Shown here in pieces: positions 61,354 to 64,000 of a stretch of 64,000 nucleotides of DNA. The notes under the pieces were generated by a model that was given only the letters and a program-made list of their open reading frames with translations, had not been told where the DNA came from and searched no databases. The stretch comes from Haliea sp040222615 (GTDB taxonomy: Bacteria > Pseudomonadota > Gammaproteobacteria > Pseudomonadales > Halieaceae). The first letter of the stretch is position 1. Every line of letters starts with the position of its first letter. Made by a program: the position numbers and the translations under genes. The stretch is taken from positions 1 through 64,000 of the forward strand of contig NZ_JAVKCQ010000020.1 of the NCBI RefSeq assembly GCF_040222615.1, in the 5' to 3' direction.

Positions 61354-63168
61354 ATGTCCGGTTGCAGGCACCCGGCGCCCGCCAGTTTCATTCTGACTCT
61401 TCTGGTCGCGCTGATAGCCTTGATGGTCCCTGGTCCAGGAGCCACTGCTGAGGAATCCGCAGTCTCAGCTGCGGCGCTGGAAACACGGCGCCCATACCAA
61501 GTGCGCTTCGGCGAGCGCATCGCCATGCCGGACGGCGTCTCCCTGAGCGCGACCCTTGTGCTGCCATATCCGGATCCAGGTCCAGTGCCGGTGATCTTGA
61601 CCCTGACACCCTACAGCGCGGACCGCTATTACCCGCTGGCCACCCGTTTCGCTCGCGCCGGTTACGCCGCTGCGATCGTCGAGGTACGGGGGCGAGGAGA
61701 TTCCGGTGGTATCTTCCAGCCTTACCTGAACGATCTTGACGACGGGGAAAAGGTGATCGAATGGCTGGCTAAACAACCTTTCAGTAATGGTTCCGTCGCT
61801 ATGCGCGGCGGTTCCTATACGGGCTTCCTGCAATGGGGGCTCGCGGCTCGTCGGCCGCCTGCGCTAAAGACGATCATTCCCGGCGCGCCGCCCTACTTTG
61901 GTGTCGACTCTCCAACCTATCGCGGTATCCAAATACCCTATCGACTTCGCTGGTACGCGCTTGTAGCCGGCCGGCAGCGTAACGGTAATCTGAACGCGGA
62001 CAGTGCTTACTGGCAAGGGCTGTACGCGGAGCTTGCCCGTGGGGAAGTCGCCCTTGCTGATCTCGATGACGCCGCCGGCATCAAGTCACCGTACTGGGAG
62101 CAGTCATTTCAGCGCGATTACGTGCTGCGTCTCGCCGAGCTGAACCCCACTTCCGAACAGCTGGGTAATCTCACTATCCCTGTGCTCTCCATTACGGGCA
62201 TGCACGATGGCGCGCAACTTGGAACGCTAACCCACTATCAACGGGCCCTCACCCATAGCACAGATCCGCAACATCTTTATCAGGTTATCGGTCCCTGGAA
62301 CCACTCGGGCGTATCCAATCGACAGGGCGCAATGGGCGGCCTGGAATTTCCCGCAGCCAGCATTGAGCCTGCCGATTGGCACCTGGCCTGGTTTGACTGG
62401 ATTCTCCGCGACGGGCCCCGGCCGACGTTTTTGAAGGAAAGGGTTACCTACTACGTTCTCGGGGATGATCGTTGGGCCGGACGTGATACCGTAGATGGCG
62501 CGCCTGGCAGCTTGATCCTGTATCCATCCTCACCGCGAGGCGAGGCGGCTGAATCAGGCCACCTCACCGCGGAGGTCGCCGAGCGGTCCACGGGTGAGGA
62601 TTGCTGGCGCTACGACCCGTTGGAGGTACCTATACGCTGGGGTCCGTATTTCGGTAGTCTTGCCGGCGGCAAAGACCATCTTCTCAATGACCCATTGCCG
62701 ACTCAGCTCGCCGGACGCGGCCTACTGTATGAATCCAGACCACTTGAACGCAGCCATGTGATCGCTGGGAGACCCACGTTGTCTGTGTCACTCACCGCGG
62801 ACGTTCGAGACACAGACCTTGCCGTCGTCCTCTATGAACTGCGTTCGGACGGGACATCGGTTCTGCTGGCATCGGATATGTTGCGCGCCCGCCACCGCCA
62901 CGGTTTTCTGGAGCCGCCGGCGTTGCTGGTGCCCGGTGAAGAGACACGCTACGAGTTCGAGATGACCTGGATAGGTAAGCGCCTTGCCACCGGCTCCCGG
63001 CTGCGGCTGATGCTGACCTCGCCCGGCATCAGCTACCTTTTTCACCGCAACCGCAACAGTGGTGGTGACGTTGCCCTGGAAAAGGTTGCCGACTCGCGGG
63101 TTGCGACCATCTGCTTGACAACCGGCGCCGCGGGGACCGCCCTGCATCTACCCCTGGAGGCGGAATGA
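61354..63168 (+). CDS. CocE/NonD-family acyl hydrolase, secreted
   Basis: A 604-residue X-Pro dipeptidyl-peptidase/CocE-type alpha/beta hydrolase. A signal peptide (FILTLLVALIALMVPGPGATA) exports it. The nucleophile elbow GGSYTG puts Ser154 as catalytic residue, with the Asp in ITGMHDGAQLG and the His in VIGPWNHSG. The C-terminal jelly-roll domain (about 440-600) is typical. Relatives include cocaine esterase, alpha-amino acid ester hydrolase and glutaryl-7-ACA acylase. The ATG at 61354 begins the signal; a TTG at 61249 would add 35 residues. It overlaps the dipeptidase gene by 4 bases. Confidence 0.88.
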   Translation: MSGCRHPAPASFILTLLVALIALMVPGPGATAEESAVSAAALETRRPYQVRFGERIAMPDGVSLSATLVLPYPDPGPVPVILTLTPYSADRYYPLATRFARAGYAAAIVEVRGRGDSGGIFQPYLNDLDDGEKVIEWLAKQPFSNGSVAMRGGSYTGFLQWGLAARRPPALKTIIPGAPPYFGVDSPTYRGIQIPYRLRWYALVAGRQRNGNLNADSAYWQGLYAELARGEVALADLDDAAGIKSPYWEQSFQRDYVLRLAELNPTSEQLGNLTIPVLSITGMHDGAQLGTLTHYQRALTHSTDPQHLYQVIGPWNHSGVSNRQGAMGGLEFPAASIEPADWHLAWFDWILRDGPRPTFLKERVTYYVLGDDRWAGRDTVDGAPGSLILYPSSPRGEAAESGHLTAEVAERSTGEDCWRYDPLEVPIRWGPYFGSLAGGKDHLLNDPLPTQLAGRGLLYESRPLERSHVIAGRPTLSVSLTADVRDTDLAVVLYELRSDGTSVLLASDMLRARHRHGFLEPPALLVPGEETRYEFEMTWIGKRLATGSRLRLMLTSPGISYLFHRNRNSGGDVALEKVADSRVATICLTTGAAGTALHLPLEAE

Positions 63169-64000
63169 TGCCATCTGCCACTGCAACAAACCTGCTTTGG
63201 GATGCGCACTCTAACCTGCCGCTGGAACCCGGCCGCGAGGTTGACGACTTGCTGGAACACCGGCGCCACGGTTTCGGCTTCGTTTCCATTAACGTCGGTT
63301 ACGACCCCGCTCCGCTGGAGGAAATCATGCGCAGTATCGCCTGGTTCCGTGAGGCCATCGACGCGCAGCCAGGCCTGGCTCTGGTTGGTACCCTGGACGA
63401 GTTGGAAGAGGCCTACAGAAGCGGTTTGCTGGCCGTGGCCTTTGATCTAGAGGGTGCACTGTGCCTCCTTGAGGAGCCCAGCATGGTCGCGCTCTGGGCT
63501 CATCTGGGAGTGCGCCAGATGCACCTTGCCTACAATCGAAACAACTGGGCAGCCGATGGTTGCTATGACAAAGCCCGGGGCCTTACGCCAGCAGGGCGCG
63601 CGATGGTCCAGGCGCTCAATGCAGCGGGCATCATGGTTGATTGCAGTCACGGGGGTGAGCGCTCGACACTGGAGATCATGGCTGCCTCGAGCCGCCCCGT
63701 GGTCTTCAGTCATGCATGCGCCGCGGCGATCCACCCGCATCCGCGCAACGTCAGCGATCGACAGATCCGCGCCTGCGCCGAAAGCGGAGGCGTGATCGGG
63801 ATCGTCGGCTACTCGCGCTTTCTAGGCGCCACGCCCTCGCGCGCCGAGGATATGGTGAGGCACATGGTCCATGTGGCTGAGCTGGTCGGCGCTGAACATG
63901 TTGGTATCGGCTGGGACTACGGCTACCCTGCGCGGAAGTCTGATCCGATGGGCGCTGTGGCGGATTTCGACTGGTGGTTCCCTGACGCCAGCCGCAATCG
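63165..64000 (+). CDS. Membrane dipeptidase (peptidase M19), partial
   Basis: The first 278 codons of an M19 metallodipeptidase; it runs off the window end. Metal-site residues are Asp13 and His15 (WDAHSNLP), Glu96 (FDLEGA), and His residues in DCSHGG and FSHACA; GVGIGWDYG-like text (HVGIGWDYGY) follows. The family cleaves dipeptides, often with a D-residue at the C-terminal side, and some members open beta-lactams. Its ATG overlaps the CocE stop (ATGA), so the two are co-translated. Confidence 0.9.
   Translation, partial: MMPSATATNLLWDAHSNLPLEPGREVDDLLEHRRHGFGFVSINVGYDPAPLEEIMRSIAWFREAIDAQPGLALVGTLDELEEAYRSGLLAVAFDLEGALCLLEEPSMVALWAHLGVRQMHLAYNRNNWAADGCYDKARGLTPAGRAMVQALNAAGIMVDCSHGGERSTLEIMAASSRPVVFSHACAAAIHPHPRNVSDRQIRACAESGGVIGIVGYSRFLGATPSRAEDMVRHMVHVAELVGAEHVGIGWDYGYPARKSDPMGAVADFDWWFPDASRN

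Overview
The window is a GC-rich, densely packed chromosomal segment from a gammaproteobacterium. DusA, MnmC, a Cpx-type two-component system with a Spy/CpxP partner, HrpA and an Fbp-type iron transporter all fit that group. HMG-CoA reductase beside many short-chain dehydrogenases (SDRs), a KshA-like Rieske oxygenase, an old-yellow-enzyme reductase and a Baeyer-Villiger-type monooxygenase suggests an oligotrophic marine lineage such as Halieaceae. That placement is inference, not a database result.

Bases 1-21,000 are metabolic and regulatory: a SnoaL-fold protein, HMG-CoA reductase, RecQ, an orphan acyl-CoA carboxylase beta subunit, a flavin monooxygenase divergent from an AraC regulator, a cold-shock protein with a long leader, a DUF3604 protein, a membrane-anchored redoxin, an SLC13 transporter, and a catabolic block (Rieske oxygenase, three SDRs, an NTF2-like protein, OYE). 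A CpxAR-like pair then faces a Spy/CpxP gene across a perfect CpxR box.

Bases 21,300-33,000 carry an M16 protease, a glutamine cyclotransferase coupled to MnmC, an SDR, an unrecognised protein, a MaoC hydratase and HrpA. Bases 33,100-35,100 hold the most interesting locus: a small secreted precursor with nine EGKCG motifs, translationally coupled to a DUF692/MNIO enzyme and a DUF2063 partner. This is an HvfABC/bufferin-type copper-binding RiPP operon. MlaA, a degenerate-receiver PP2C phosphatase with a STAS partner, TerB, transaldolase, DusA, an HDOD protein and an fbpABC operon behind a Fur box follow. Between fbpA and gltX lies a puzzling leader with a hairpin and a small secreted ORF that looks frameshifted.

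gltX, a sulfotransferase, sdaA and tRNA-Ala(GGC) end the core-like part. Downstream of the tRNA the DNA looks acquired: an AlpA regulator without an integrase, an AT-rich SnoaL gene, and an IS3-family element split by a complete 2,449-bp IS66-family element with an 8-bp target duplication.

The right end is a coherent accessory locus. An AraC regulator, a TonB-dependent receptor, a class-C-beta-lactamase-type serine hydrolase and a PQQ-like propeller protein lie on the minus strand. A CocE/NonD acyl hydrolase and an M19 dipeptidase, cut by the window edge, lie on the plus strand. Together they suggest uptake and hydrolysis of an ester- or amide-linked compound.
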